A stretch of 36,571 nt of DNA from Phaeovulum vinaykumarii (GCF_900156695.1 NZ_FTOM01000013.1:1-36571); one strand, 5' to 3'; shown: positions 25,007 to 33,666, numbered from the stretch's first letter. Numbers and translations are program-made. Notes: generated from the sequence alone by a model not told the origin.

Positions 25007-25327
25007 GTGCTGCGCGATCTGCTCACCTCGACGGCGGTGATCCTCGCCGCCTGGGGCGCGCTCGGCGGCGCCACCAATGCGCTGACCACAAAGATGCGCC
25101 TGCGCGATGCGCTGCGCCATGTGCTTCTCGGCGGGCTAATAGCCGCGGGCACGGGAAACCTCTCGATGGCGCTCATCACCACATGGCTTGCCCTGCCGCC
25201 CGAGGCGATCGCGGCCGGGGGCGCGGCAGGCTCGGCCGCCTATCTCGTCGGCGTCTTCGGCCCGGCCTTCATCGAGGTCGCCCTCGCCCGGCTGCACGCG
25301 AAGAAAGGAGGCAACCCCGATGCATGA
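25007..25327 (+). CDS. Holin-like membrane protein
   Basis: The frame encodes about 106 residues with three hydrophobic segments: STAVILAAWGALGGATNAL, GGLIAAGTGNLSMALITTWL and GSAAYLVGVFGPAFIEVAL, ending in a charged tail (RLHAKKGGNPDA). Such proteins next to a lysozyme gene are usually holins. The start is uncertain: GTG at 25007 has no good ribosome binding site. An ATG at 24981, right after the DUF2460 stop, would be in frame if one base had been lost nearby, so the true N-terminus may be NDDTSFVGAVLRD preceded by that ATG. Confidence 0.55.
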   Translation: MLRDLLTSTAVILAAWGALGGATNALTTKMRLRDALRHVLLGGLIAAGTGNLSMALITTWLALPPEAIAAGGAAGSAAYLVGVFGPAFIEVALARLHAKKGGNPDA

Positions 25328-25451
25328 GCTCATCCGCCTCGCGCGCACGATCCGCTGCGATTCTGCCAATCCAGTCAAAGCGTTCCGCCATCGCCTGCGC
25401 ATCGGCGTGATCGTCGCGGCGCTGATTTTCATCCTCTCCACACTCGGGTGA
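25320..25451 (+). CDS. Small single-span membrane protein in the lysis region
   Basis: A 43-residue protein with ATG at 25320, preceded by AAAGGAGG at 8 bases. A basic N-terminal half (ELIRLARTIRCDSANPVKAF) is followed by one transmembrane helix (IGVIVAALIFILSTLG). It overlaps the upstream holin-like gene by 8 bp and precedes the lysozyme gene. It might be a second holin or antiholin. No name can be given. Confidence 0.55.
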   Translation: MHELIRLARTIRCDSANPVKAFRHRLRIGVIVAALIFILSTLG

Positions 25452-25455
25452 TCCC

Positions 25456-26015
25456 ATGCACATGACCAACCGGGGCTTCTGGCCCTCGCCCGGCACGAAG
25501 GCATCGTGCCCGGGCCCTATCTCGATCTGCGCAAGATCTGGACCTTCGGTATCGGCCACACCGCGGCGGCGGGGCCGCCTGATCCCGCGAAGATGCCGCG
25601 CGGCCTGCCCACGGATGTCTCCGCCGCGATCCGCGAGGCGTTTCGGCTCTTTCGCGCTGACATCGCAAGCTACGAGGCAGCCGTGCTGCGCGCCGTGAAG
25701 GGGCCGCTTGCCCCGCACGAGTTCGATGCGCTGGTCAGCTTTCACTACAACACCGGGGGCATCGCCAAGGCGTCCCTGACGCGCCACCTGAACGCGGGCA
25801 ATCGCCGCGCCGCGACCGAGGCGTTCATGGGCTGGCTGCGCCCCGCCGCAATCCGGCCCCGGCGCGAGGCCGAGCGCGATCTCTTCCGCGACGGCCACTA
25901 TCCCACCGGCCCGCTCACCGTCTGGTCGGTCGATCGCAACGGAAGGGTGGATTTCGCCCGCCCGCTGCGGCGGCTGAGCGAGGTCGAAGCCCTCGCCCTG
26001 CTTTCCCCTCTCTGA
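25456..26015 (+). pseudogene. Phage lysozyme (GH24, T4-type), frameshifted at its N-terminus
   Basis: The gene begins at ATG 25456 (MHMTNRG), then the frame should shift to read LLALARHEGIVPGPYLDLRK followed by IWTFGIGHTAAAG. A G4 run at 25472-25475 needs one more G to do this. The GH24 catalytic set is visible: Glu in HEG, Asp nine residues later (YLD), Thr six after that (WTFG), the E-x8-D-x5-T pattern. A shorter frame starting at GTG 25506 (169 residues) loses the glutamate, so it cannot cleave peptidoglycan. The rest of the domain (FDALVSFHYNTGGIAKASLT) is normal. Confidence 0.8.
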
Positions 26016-26031
26016 CCCAAGGAGACTTTCG

Positions 26032-26268
26032 ATGCGTTACCTTCGCCCCAAATCCCTGACCTGGTGGGCCGGGTGCCTTGCCCTCACCACCGGCACCGGC
26101 GCCCTCCTCCTGCCCGATCAGGGGCAACTCGCCGCGCTGGCCCGCCTCGTCGCGCTGCTCTCGGGCTCGGGCGACGCCGCACCGATGACGCTGATCATCA
26201 GCCTCGGTCTCGGCCTCATCGGCCTGCGCGACCGCATCGAGCGCGGCTTTGCCGGGCAGGACAAATGA
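26032..26268 (+). CDS. Small membrane protein, holin-like
   Basis: A 78-residue protein, start preceded by AAGGAGACTTTCG. Two hydrophobic segments, LTWWAGCLALTTGTGALLLP and MTLIISLGLGLIGLRDRIER, with a basic end. It follows the lysozyme gene by 16 bp and its stop overlaps the DUF2163 start (ATGA at 26265). Such small two-span proteins in the lysis module of Rhodobacterales phages are candidates for holin or lysis accessory, but I have no family name. Confidence 0.6.
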   Translation: MRYLRPKSLTWWAGCLALTTGTGALLLPDQGQLAALARLVALLSGSGDAAPMTLIISLGLGLIGLRDRIERGFAGQDK

Positions 26269-27149
26269 AGTCCCTCCCGCCAGACCTTCAGGCCCACCTC
26301 GACGAGGGCACGACGACGCTTGCCTGGTGCTGGCGCATCACCCGCGCTGACGGCGTAAGTTTCGGCTTCACCGATCACGACCGCAGCCTCAGCTTCGACG
26401 GCACCGACTTCGAGCCCGAAAGCGGTCTGACCGCCTCCGAGGTGCGATCCGGCTCTGACCTTTCCGTCGATGCGCAGGATGCCCAAGGCGTGCTGACCTC
26501 CGACCGGATCACCGAGACCGACATTCTCGATGGCCACTGGGACAATGCCACGGTCGAGGTCTGGCGGGTGAACTGGTCGGCCCCGGCGCAGCGCGCACTG
26601 TTGCGGCGCGGCGCCATCGGGCAGATCCGGCGCGGGCGGCTCGCCTTCATCGCCGAGGTGCGCTCGCTCGCCCATGTCCTTGGCCAGACCGTCGGGCGCA
26701 CGTTTCAGGCGAATTGCGACGCGGCGCTGGGCGATACGCGCTGCGGCATCAATGCCGAGGCGCCGATCTACACCGGCACCGGCACGGTGGTCGCGCTGCG
26801 GCGTGATCGCGCCTTCACGATGGAGGGGCTGCAAGCCTATGCTGCAGGCTGGTTTTCCTATGGACGGATCCAATGGACGAGCGGCGCCAATGCCGGGCGG
26901 CAGGCCGAAGTGCTCTCGCATGTCCTCCTCGATGGCGTGGCTGTCCTGACCCTGCTCGAAGCGCCGGTGCGGGCCATCAGCGAGGGTGAAGCCTTCACGA
27001 TCCGCGCGGGCTGCGACAAGAGCTTTGCGACCTGCCGGGCGAAGTTCGCCAATGTCGCGAACTTCCGGGGCTTTCCGCATATCCCCGGCCAGGACGCCGT
27101 TCTGCGCTACGCGACGAAGGACGGCGGCCATGAGGGGGCGGTGCTGTGA
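26265..27149 (+). CDS. DUF2163 / TIGR02218 tail protein (GTA g13-like hub component)
   Basis: A 294-residue protein starting MKSLPPDLQAHLDEGTTTLA. Family strings: CWRITRADGVSFGFTDHDRS, LTSDRITETDILDGHWDNAT, and the cysteine-rich loops CDAALGDTRCGINAE and CDKSFATCRAKFANVANFRG. This is the RcGTA gene 13 family, a component of the tail-tip hub. In GTA clusters g14 follows directly, but here 2.1 kb of minus-strand cargo separates them. The stop is at 27147-27149 and the first cargo gene ends at 27200. Intact. Confidence 0.88.
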   Translation: MKSLPPDLQAHLDEGTTTLAWCWRITRADGVSFGFTDHDRSLSFDGTDFEPESGLTASEVRSGSDLSVDAQDAQGVLTSDRITETDILDGHWDNATVEVWRVNWSAPAQRALLRRGAIGQIRRGRLAFIAEVRSLAHVLGQTVGRTFQANCDAALGDTRCGINAEAPIYTGTGTVVALRRDRAFTMEGLQAYAAGWFSYGRIQWTSGANAGRQAEVLSHVLLDGVAVLTLLEAPVRAISEGEAFTIRAGCDKSFATCRAKFANVANFRGFPHIPGQDAVLRYATKDGGHEGAVL

Positions 27150-27199
27150 TAAACGCGTCGGCCTAGAAACAAGCGTCATCCCGATGTCCGGCCATCGAA

Positions 27200-27718
27200 C
27201 TATCGCAAGGGGAACTTGATGTCTTTTCCAAAAGTCAAACGCGACACCTCACAGGTCTTGCGAAGGGCCAGTTTCAGTTGCCCTTGGCTTATATTCTTGC
27301 TGAGCCACCAGCCGGAAACGCTCCGAAGCACTGGCAGATGTGGGCTGTGAGGATGGATCTGATGTGGATCTTTCGCAACGAACCGCCGTCCAGGAGTGCG
27401 GATTTCGGAAAGCGAGACCAGGGCCTCCGGGGCTACCTCCGCCATCATGTCCACCACCGTGCAAAACACATCCGCAAGCGTAGCGGCCGCGAAACGGACC
27501 CCGAGAAACTCCGCGGCATACTTGCCGCGGTCGGGGACCGCGACGCTTGGCACCGGCTGGGGCAAATGCTGCTCATTCAGTGTTCGAGCGTCAACGAGGC
27601 TTTTCGCGAGGGCAGAGGCAACACCTTGATCAAACGAGGATCGCACCGACAAGATTGCCTCAACAAAAGTAATGGGTAGGGAGACGACGACCTCATTGGC
27701 ATGGCATTTGTTGCTCAT
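27200..27718 (-). CDS. Hypothetical protein, third gene of the minus-strand cargo operon
   Basis: A 172-residue protein beginning MSNKCHANEVVVSLPITFVE. No known domain is apparent. The middle is hydrophobic-helical (FAAATLADVFCTVVDMMAEV). The C-terminal third looks like a compact domain: FVAKDPHQIHPHSPHLPVLR, then SGWWLSKNISQGQLKLALRK and a final FGKDIKF. There is no signal peptide or membrane segment. It overlaps the DUF4258 gene by 4 bp (start 27718, DUF4258 stop 27715), so the two are made together. The only clues are its neighbours: a small RelE-like-fold candidate and a HTH protein. Confidence 0.65.
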   Translation of the reverse strand: MSNKCHANEVVVSLPITFVEAILSVRSSFDQGVASALAKSLVDARTLNEQHLPQPVPSVAVPDRGKYAAEFLGVRFAAATLADVFCTVVDMMAEVAPEALVSLSEIRTPGRRFVAKDPHQIHPHSPHLPVLRSVSGWWLSKNISQGQLKLALRKTCEVSRLTFGKDIKFPLR

Positions 27719-28008
27719 GACAATCTCCCGCTTTTTCTGCTGTGGGCCCGAGCGGCCTTCCTGCCGGCGTGGTAGATCGTGATGCAGCTTTCACCCTCGA
27801 GGATGACCTTGGTGCCACGCAGACGCTCAAGCGCCTGAATTTCATGGCGACGGCGCTCAATCTCGCGGGCGGCGTCCTTGTCACTGAGAAAGAACGCATC
27901 CTCCGACACACGGGTCGCGACACTGAGGACGAAGCCAATGTCCGCATCACGATAGCCGCGCTGCCGCATCCTTGCCTCGGCATGAGACGTGAACCGGAGG
28001 TCATTCAT
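27715..28008 (-). CDS. DUF4258 domain protein (RelE/ParE-like fold candidate)
   Basis: A 97-residue protein. FTSHAEARMRQRGYRDADIG near residues 5-24, followed by a predicted beta hairpin (GTKVILEGESCITIYHAGRK), is the DUF4258 pattern, thought to be related to RelE-type toxins. The start at 28008 is chosen because AAGGAG stands 7 bases upstream; the ATG at 28014 is too close to it. The gene overlaps the 3' end of the HTH gene by 8 bp and the next gene by 4 bp. It is intact, unlike many genes around it. Toxin activity is a hypothesis. Confidence 0.72.
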   Translation of the reverse strand: MNDLRFTSHAEARMRQRGYRDADIGFVLSVATRVSEDAFFLSDKDAAREIERRRHEIQALERLRGTKVILEGESCITIYHAGRKAARAHSRKSGRLS

Positions 28009-29014
28009 CGTCATTCTCCTTTGCATCGTCCGTCCCGAGCATCGCCAACAAGCTGTCCAAATCGAGATCATCGGTAAGGGAAAGACGTGCCGCACGTTCC
28101 GACCTGCGTTTTTCAAGTTCAGCCTCCGGAATTCGACCGACAATCCAAGAGATCCGATCATCCAAATGGTCCTCCCCAAGCAAGTCGGTCGGGATATCCT
28201 TGACCTTGGCATACCCTCGCAAGAGGGCGTACTCGGCATCAGGATCGTCTCCCGTCAGATCGCTGATCATTTCAGATCCGATCCGATACTCGGGCATGCC
28301 CTCACTGGTTTTCCAGCTGGAGGTTGACCAGAGGCCGTCGAAAGAGACCGTTTCCGCTCCAACCTTGCTCGCAAAATGCTTGAGGAAATCCGCAAAGGGA
28401 TTGTTGCGCGAAGGGTCGTATCCGAAGTCATACACGCCGTCGGGGATATCCCTGCCAAACAGATCACGCTTTTCGATGCATCTCCGCTCCTGATCAGCGC
28501 CTTCTTGCGCTAGGTAAGCGGAATTCGCGAAAGCAAAATGGCCACCGCCAAGCGACATCAGCCTGTCTGCCGCTTCCTCGATCTCAGCAACCCGCTCCCG
28601 GCGCCAGGAAAGGCTGCCCTCGGCCAGAAGCGCAGCAAACAGCGGCGCCATCACAATTTGCGAATGAACGGGAATGCCGTAGATCTGCTGAACCATGTTG
28701 AAGGCTAAGGCGGTCTCTGCATCCACCATGGTGCGCAACGGCCGATAGCCAAACTGCTTGAGCGATGCCTCTCGTTCTGCCTGGTTGTTAGGCGGCTTCG
28801 AGAGAGCATCTGCCGTGACACCGAGAGCCTTCGCCAAACCTTCCGCGACGCGATCTTCGGCGCGATGGAAGGCACTCTTGGTTCTTTCGATCCGCTTGAT
28901 CGTCGGCAGACTGACTCGGTTCTTGCCTTTGGTCGCGTCGGCGAGCTGCTCCTGCGTCCAGCGTTTTTCGTCCCGGTAGTACTTGAGCGCGGCGGGATGG
29001 ATCATCGTGGTCAT
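28001..29014 (-). CDS. Helix-turn-helix protein with large uncharacterised C-terminal domain
   Basis: A 337-residue protein. Residues about 8-65 form an XRE-type helix-turn-helix (ALKYYRDEKRWTQEQLADAT, VSLPTIKRIERTKSAFHRAE). The rest is a roughly 250-residue domain I do not recognise, with a helical part (ALAFNMVQQIYGIPVHSQIV, EIEEAADRLMSLGGGHFAFA) and an acidic C-terminus (LTDDLDLDSLLAMLG then DDAKENDDE). The start at 29014 follows AGGAGGCTACCAA. It leads a three-gene overlapping operon and is probably both its regulator and a partner of the downstream proteins. Longer frames into 29095 lack such a start. Confidence 0.72.
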   Translation of the reverse strand: MTTMIHPAALKYYRDEKRWTQEQLADATKGKNRVSLPTIKRIERTKSAFHRAEDRVAEGLAKALGVTADALSKPPNNQAEREASLKQFGYRPLRTMVDAETALAFNMVQQIYGIPVHSQIVMAPLFAALLAEGSLSWRRERVAEIEEAADRLMSLGGGHFAFANSAYLAQEGADQERRCIEKRDLFGRDIPDGVYDFGYDPSRNNPFADFLKHFASKVGAETVSFDGLWSTSSWKTSEGMPEYRIGSEMISDLTGDDPDAEYALLRGYAKVKDIPTDLLGEDHLDDRISWIVGRIPEAELEKRRSERAARLSLTDDLDLDSLLAMLGTDDAKENDDE

Positions 29015-29043
29015 TTGGTAGCCTCCTAGGTCATGCTGTAAAC

Positions 29044-29076
29044 ATGATCCTTCATTTCGCAACAATATAGGATCAT
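29044..29076 (-). promoter_or_regulatory. Inverted repeat upstream of the HTH cargo operon, candidate operator
   Basis: ATGATCC (29044-29050) and GGATCAT (29070-29076) are perfect inverted 7-mers with a 19-base A/T-rich spacer that contains a -10-like TATATT on the minus strand. A second, shorter repeat, TCATG (29031-29035) and CATGA (29043-29047), abuts it. Both lie 17-62 bp upstream of the HTH gene start, suitable for autoregulation. Confidence 0.42.
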
Positions 29077-29241
29077 CTTTAGCCCGTGATACCAATTAAT
29101 GAAAAACATGCCGCTCACCACTTCGGCGCGTACGAGACTGAAGGGATACTCTTGATGCCAAATTCGCGGCCACTGGATGTACGAGTAAATGCCCGTGATA
29201 CTTCCTGGCATCATGCCGCCGAACCCTCGAACGAATCGAAG

Positions 29242-29670
29242 GTGACAGACCCGGCCCGCGTCATTGCCGTGGCGCGCTCTTGGCTCGGCACGCCCTACCA
29301 CGACTAGGCGAGCCTCAAGGGCGTGGGCTGCGATTGCCTCGGCCTCGCGCGCGGCGTCTGGCGCGAGGTCGTCGGGCCGGCACCCTTCCCGATCCCGCCC
29401 TACAGCCGCGATTGGGGCGAGATGGGCCCGCACGAGGCGCTGGCCGAGGGTGCGCGGGCGATGATGCCGGAGATCGCCCCCTCCAATGCCCCGCCCGGCG
29501 CGCTGGTGCTGTTCCGCATGAGGCCCCGCGCCATCGCCAAGCATGTCGGCATTCTTACGGGCCCGGACACCTTCCTTCACGCCTATGAACGCCTCGGCGT
29601 GATCGAGGAACCGCTGACACCGACATGGCGGCGGCGCATCGCTTTCGCTTTCCTGTTCCCGGCACGCTGA
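29242..29670 (+). pseudogene. NlpC/P60 phage cell-wall peptidase (GTA g14-like), interrupted by an amber codon
   Basis: The frame opens at GTG 29242 with VTDPARVIAVARSWLGTPYH, a typical g14/TIGR02219 start, and hits TAG at 29305-29307 exactly where relatives have glutamine (YH-x-QASL). It continues with GVGCDCLGLARGVWREVVGP, containing the catalytic cysteine, and KHVGILTGPDTFLHAYERLG with the histidines. A GTG at 29323 could restart translation and keep the Cys and His but would lose the first strand and helix of the domain. CAG to TAG is a single transition. The upstream flank belongs to the cargo insertion. Confidence 0.8.
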
Positions 29671-29679
29671 GAACCCCAA

Positions 29680-32600
29680 ATGGCAACGCTTGTCCTCGGC
29701 GCCGTCGGCTCCGCCATCGGCGGGGCTTTCGGCGGCACCATCCTTGGCCTTTCCGGCGCCGTCATCGGCGGCTTTGTCGGTTCGACCGTGGGCTCGGTCG
29801 TCGACAGCTGGATCGTGTCGTCGCTCGCGCCTGCGCAACGGATCGATGGCCAACGGCTCGACACGCTGCGCATCACCTCCTCGACCGAAGGCGCCGTGAT
29901 CCCCCGCCTCTACGGGCGGATGCGGATCGGCGGCAACATCCTCTGGGCCACCGATTTCCGGGAGGAGACCAAGACAACGACCCAAGGCGGCGGCAAGGGC
30001 GGCGGGGGCGGCAAGGTCAAGACCACGGAGTATCTCTATTACGCCAGCTTCGCCTTGGCGCTGTGCGAAGGGCCGATCACCGGCATTGGCCGCGTCTGGG
30101 CCGACGGCAAGGTGATGGACATGACCGGCGTGACTTGGCGCTGGTATCCCGGCAACGAGGCGCAGGCCGCCGATCCGTTCATCTCGGCCAAGATGGGCGC
30201 GACCAACACCCCCGCCTATCGCGGCACGGCTTACGTCGTCTTCGAGGAGCTGCCGCTTGCCAGCTTCGGCAACCGCCTGCCGCAGCTCAGCTTCGAGGTG
30301 TTCCGGCCATTGGCCGACCCGGACACCGCCGAGGGGTTGATCAACGCGGTGACGATGATCCCGGCCTCGGGCGAGTTCACCTATGCGACCGAGGCGATCC
30401 GCAAGGGCGAGACCGGGGCGCAAGTGGCCGAGAACCTGAACGCGGTTTCCGACACCGCCGACATGGTGGTGGCGCTCGACCGACTGCAGGCTCTGGCGCC
30501 TGTGGTCGAAAGCGTCAGCCTCGTCGTCGCCTGGTTCGGCAATGACCTGCGCGCGGGCGATTGCGCGATAAAGCCCGGCGTCGAGGTGGCGAGCAAGACG
30601 ACCAGCCCCAAAGTCTGGACGGTCAATGGGGTCTCCCGCGCTTCGGCCCATCTGGTCAGCCGCGACGCAGAAGATCGGCCGGTCTATTGCGGCACGCCTG
30701 CGGATTTCGCGGTGGTTGAGGCGATCCGAGAGATGAAGGCCCGCGGGCTGCGGGTCACGTTCTACCCGTTCCTGCTGATGGACGTTCCGCCCGGCAACAC
30801 GCTGCCCGATCCCCATTCCGACAACGCCGCGACGCTCGGCCAGCCGAGCTGCCCCTGGCGCGGACGGATCGCCTGCTCACCGGCCGCAGGTTCCGCGGGA
30901 ACCGTGGACAAGACCGCCGCCGCGTCCACGCAGGTCTCAAGCTTCTTTGGCACAGCCACCCCGGCGCAGTTCTCGCCGTCTGGCGACACCATCACCTTCA
31001 CCGACGCGCCGAGCGATTGGGGCCTCCGCCGCATGGTGCTGCATTACGCCCATCTCTGCGCCGTCGCAGGCGGGGTCGATGCCTTCCTGATTGGCACCGA
31101 GATGCGGGGCCTGACGACGATACGGTCCAGCGCCAGTGCCTATCCGGCCGTGACGGCGTTCAAGGCGCTGGCGGCGGACGTGCGGTCCATCCTCGGGGCG
31201 GGCACGAAGATCGGCTATGCCGCCGACTGGTCGGAGTATTTCGGCCACCAGCCGGAAGATGGCACGGGGGACGTCTATTTTCACCTCGATCCGCTCTGGT
31301 CTGATGCCAACATCGATTTCATCGGCATCGACAATTACATGCCGCTTTCCGACTGGCGCGATGGGTTTGACCATGCCGATGCCCTCCAAGGTTGGCCCGC
31401 GATCTATGACCGCGGCTATCTGCAAGCGAACATCGCCGGTGGCGAGGGTTTCGACTGGTTCTATGCCTCGGCCGCCGACCGGTCGGCGCAAGTTCGGACC
31501 CCGATCACCGATGGAGCCGCGGGCAAGCCGTGGGTCTTCCGCTTCAAGGATCTGCACGCCTGGTGGTCGAACACGCATGTCAACCGCCCGGGAGGGGTCG
31601 AGAGCGGCCCGCCCACGGCATGGGCGCCGCAATCGAAGCCGATCTGGTTCACTGAACTCGGCTGCCCCGCCATCGACCGAGGTACGAACCAGCCGAACGT
31701 GTTCTTCGACCCGAAGTCATCCGAGAGCGCCACGCCGCATTTTTCCCGCGGCTGGCGCGATGACGCGATCCAGCGCGCCTATCTCGAAGCCAGCTACCTC
31801 TGGTGGGGAACCCCGGAGAACAATCCGGTGTCGGCGATCTACAGTGGCCGGATGGTCCATGTTCCCGAATGCGCCGCCTGGACCTGGGACGCGCGGCCCT
31901 ATCCGTTCTTTCCCGAACTGACCGGCGTCTGGACCGATGGCGCGAACTGGCGGCTCGGGCACTGGCTGACCGGACGGCTCGGCGCGGTCTCGGTCGCCGC
32001 CCTCGTGCGCCACCTCTGCCTGCGCGCTGGGCTCGATGAGGCGTTGATCGACGTCTCGGGTCTCTGGGGCGCGGTCGAGGGCTATGTGATCGGGGCCATT
32101 GAGTCCCCCCGCGCATCGATTTCGACGCCGGCCCGACATTTCGGCTTCGACGCCATCGAGACGGAGGGCGTGATCCGTTTCGTGATGCGCGGGCGGGCAT
32201 CCAGCCTCACCCTGACGGTGGATGATCTGGCGGCCAGCCGGGAAGGCGAAACGTTCGAACTGACCCGGGGCCAGGAGACCGAACTGCCGCAAGCCCAGAA
32301 GTGGCAGGTCGCGCGCGCCGACGAAGATTACGACGCGGCGCAGGTCGAGGCCCGGCGCATCACCGTCGACACCACCCGCATCGCGTCCGAGTCCTTCCCG
32401 ATCGCGATCCCGCCCGAGGAAGCAGAACGCCGCTGCCGCCGTGCGCTGATGGAAGCCTGGATCGGCCGGGAAAGCGCCACCTTTCGCCTGCCGCCCTCGC
32501 GGTTGGCGATGGACCCAGCCGATGTGATCCGACTCGCGCATAACGGCCGGGAGGTCGAGTTTCGCCTGGTGTCCATCGCCGACGCGGAAGCACGCGGGAT

Positions 32601-33645
32601 CGAGGCGGTGCGCCAGGACCGGGCCGGCTACGACCTGCCGCCCGGCGATCCCCGGCCCGCGTCGCTCGCCAGCCCCGTCGTCTTCGGCACGCCGGAGGTG
32701 GTGATGCTGGACCTGCCGCAGATTTCCGAGGACCAGCCCGCCCATCGCCCCCTGATCGCCGCCTATGCCAGCCTCTGGCCAGGTGAGATTGCGGTGTTCC
32801 GCAGCGCGTCCACTGATGGGTTCAACCTCCTGACCACCTTCGGCAGTCGGGCCCGGATCGGGACGCTGGCTTTCGATTTCTTTCCGGGGCCGACCTCCCG
32901 CTTCGATCTGGGCAATGCGCTGGTGGTCGATCTTCTATCCGGAACGCTGGAAAGCGTGACCGACGTGGCCCTCTTCAGCGGGGCCAATGCGTTAGCCGTC
33001 GAGCCCGCGGCTGGGGCCTGGGAAATCGTCCAAGCAGGCGCGGCCGAACTGATCGCCCCGGGCCGCTATCGCCTGACCCGCCTCCTGCGCGGTCAGCGAG
33101 GGACGGAGTATGCGATGGGCAATCCGGCCCAGGCCGGTGCGAGGGTCGTGTTGCTGGATTCGACGCTGGCCTCGCTGCCCATCGCCGAGGGCGACCTCGG
33201 ACTACCATGGAACTGGCGCGTGGGCCCGGCCGCTCGCTCCGTCGGCGACGCGAGCTATGCCGCGCTGGGCTTCACCCCGACCGGCCGGGGCCTTGTCCCC
33301 TTCGCCCCAGCCGATGTCGAACAGCCCTGGCGGACGGCCCGCAGCCCCGGCGATCTGACCATCCGCTGGACAAGGCGATCCCGCGCGCTGGTCGCGGATG
33401 CCTGGGAGCAGGTCGAGGTGCCGCTGGCCGAGGACCTGGAAAGCTACGACGTCCAGATCCTCGACGGCGATGCGATCAAGCGCACGCTGACCAGCAACAC
33501 GACCTCCATCCTCTACACCGCCGCCCAGCAGACCGCCGATTGGGGTGCGCTGCTCGGGCCTGGCCAGACGCTGGCGCTCCGCATCTTCCAGCTTTCGAAC
33601 CGCCTCGGCCGCGGCACGCCTGCCGCGGTCACGCTGCAATTCTGA
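29680..33645 (+). CDS. Baseplate/hub megaprotein with GTA TIM-barrel domain (GTA g15-like)
   Basis: A 1321-residue protein. The N-terminus is a glycine/alanine-rich hydrophobic segment (residues 1-45) followed by LYGRMRIGGNILWATDF. Residues about 350-700 carry the GTA TIM-barrel (glycoside-hydrolase-like) domain, with YPFLLMDVPPGNTLPDPHSD, IDNYMPLSDWRDG and WFTELGCPAIDRGTNQPNVF. The C-terminal 500 residues are the tail-hub domains (GRASSLTLTVDDLAASREGE, then RYRLTRLLRGQRGTEYAMG). It forms the tail-tip hub that contacts and degrades surface glycans. It is unbroken, 9 bp after the peptidase. Confidence 0.9.
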   Translation: MATLVLGAVGSAIGGAFGGTILGLSGAVIGGFVGSTVGSVVDSWIVSSLAPAQRIDGQRLDTLRITSSTEGAVIPRLYGRMRIGGNILWATDFREETKTTTQGGGKGGGGGKVKTTEYLYYASFALALCEGPITGIGRVWADGKVMDMTGVTWRWYPGNEAQAADPFISAKMGATNTPAYRGTAYVVFEELPLASFGNRLPQLSFEVFRPLADPDTAEGLINAVTMIPASGEFTYATEAIRKGETGAQVAENLNAVSDTADMVVALDRLQALAPVVESVSLVVAWFGNDLRAGDCAIKPGVEVASKTTSPKVWTVNGVSRASAHLVSRDAEDRPVYCGTPADFAVVEAIREMKARGLRVTFYPFLLMDVPPGNTLPDPHSDNAATLGQPSCPWRGRIACSPAAGSAGTVDKTAAASTQVSSFFGTATPAQFSPSGDTITFTDAPSDWGLRRMVLHYAHLCAVAGGVDAFLIGTEMRGLTTIRSSASAYPAVTAFKALAADVRSILGAGTKIGYAADWSEYFGHQPEDGTGDVYFHLDPLWSDANIDFIGIDNYMPLSDWRDGFDHADALQGWPAIYDRGYLQANIAGGEGFDWFYASAADRSAQVRTPITDGAAGKPWVFRFKDLHAWWSNTHVNRPGGVESGPPTAWAPQSKPIWFTELGCPAIDRGTNQPNVFFDPKSSESATPHFSRGWRDDAIQRAYLEASYLWWGTPENNPVSAIYSGRMVHVPECAAWTWDARPYPFFPELTGVWTDGANWRLGHWLTGRLGAVSVAALVRHLCLRAGLDEALIDVSGLWGAVEGYVIGAIESPRASISTPARHFGFDAIETEGVIRFVMRGRASSLTLTVDDLAASREGETFELTRGQETELPQAQKWQVARADEDYDAAQVEARRITVDTTRIASESFPIAIPPEEAERRCRRALMEAWIGRESATFRLPPSRLAMDPADVIRLAHNGREVEFRLVSIADAEARGIEAVRQDRAGYDLPPGDPRPASLASPVVFGTPEVVMLDLPQISEDQPAHRPLIAAYASLWPGEIAVFRSASTDGFNLLTTFGSRARIGTLAFDFFPGPTSRFDLGNALVVDLLSGTLESVTDVALFSGANALAVEPAAGAWEIVQAGAAELIAPGRYRLTRLLRGQRGTEYAMGNPAQAGARVVLLDSTLASLPIAEGDLGLPWNWRVGPAARSVGDASYAALGFTPTGRGLVPFAPADVEQPWRTARSPGDLTIRWTRRSRALVADAWEQVEVPLAEDLESYDVQILDGDAIKRTLTSNTTSILYTAAQQTADWGALLGPGQTLALRIFQLSNRLGRGTPAAVTLQF

Positions 33646-33666
33646 TCCCAACCCACGGGAACCCAA

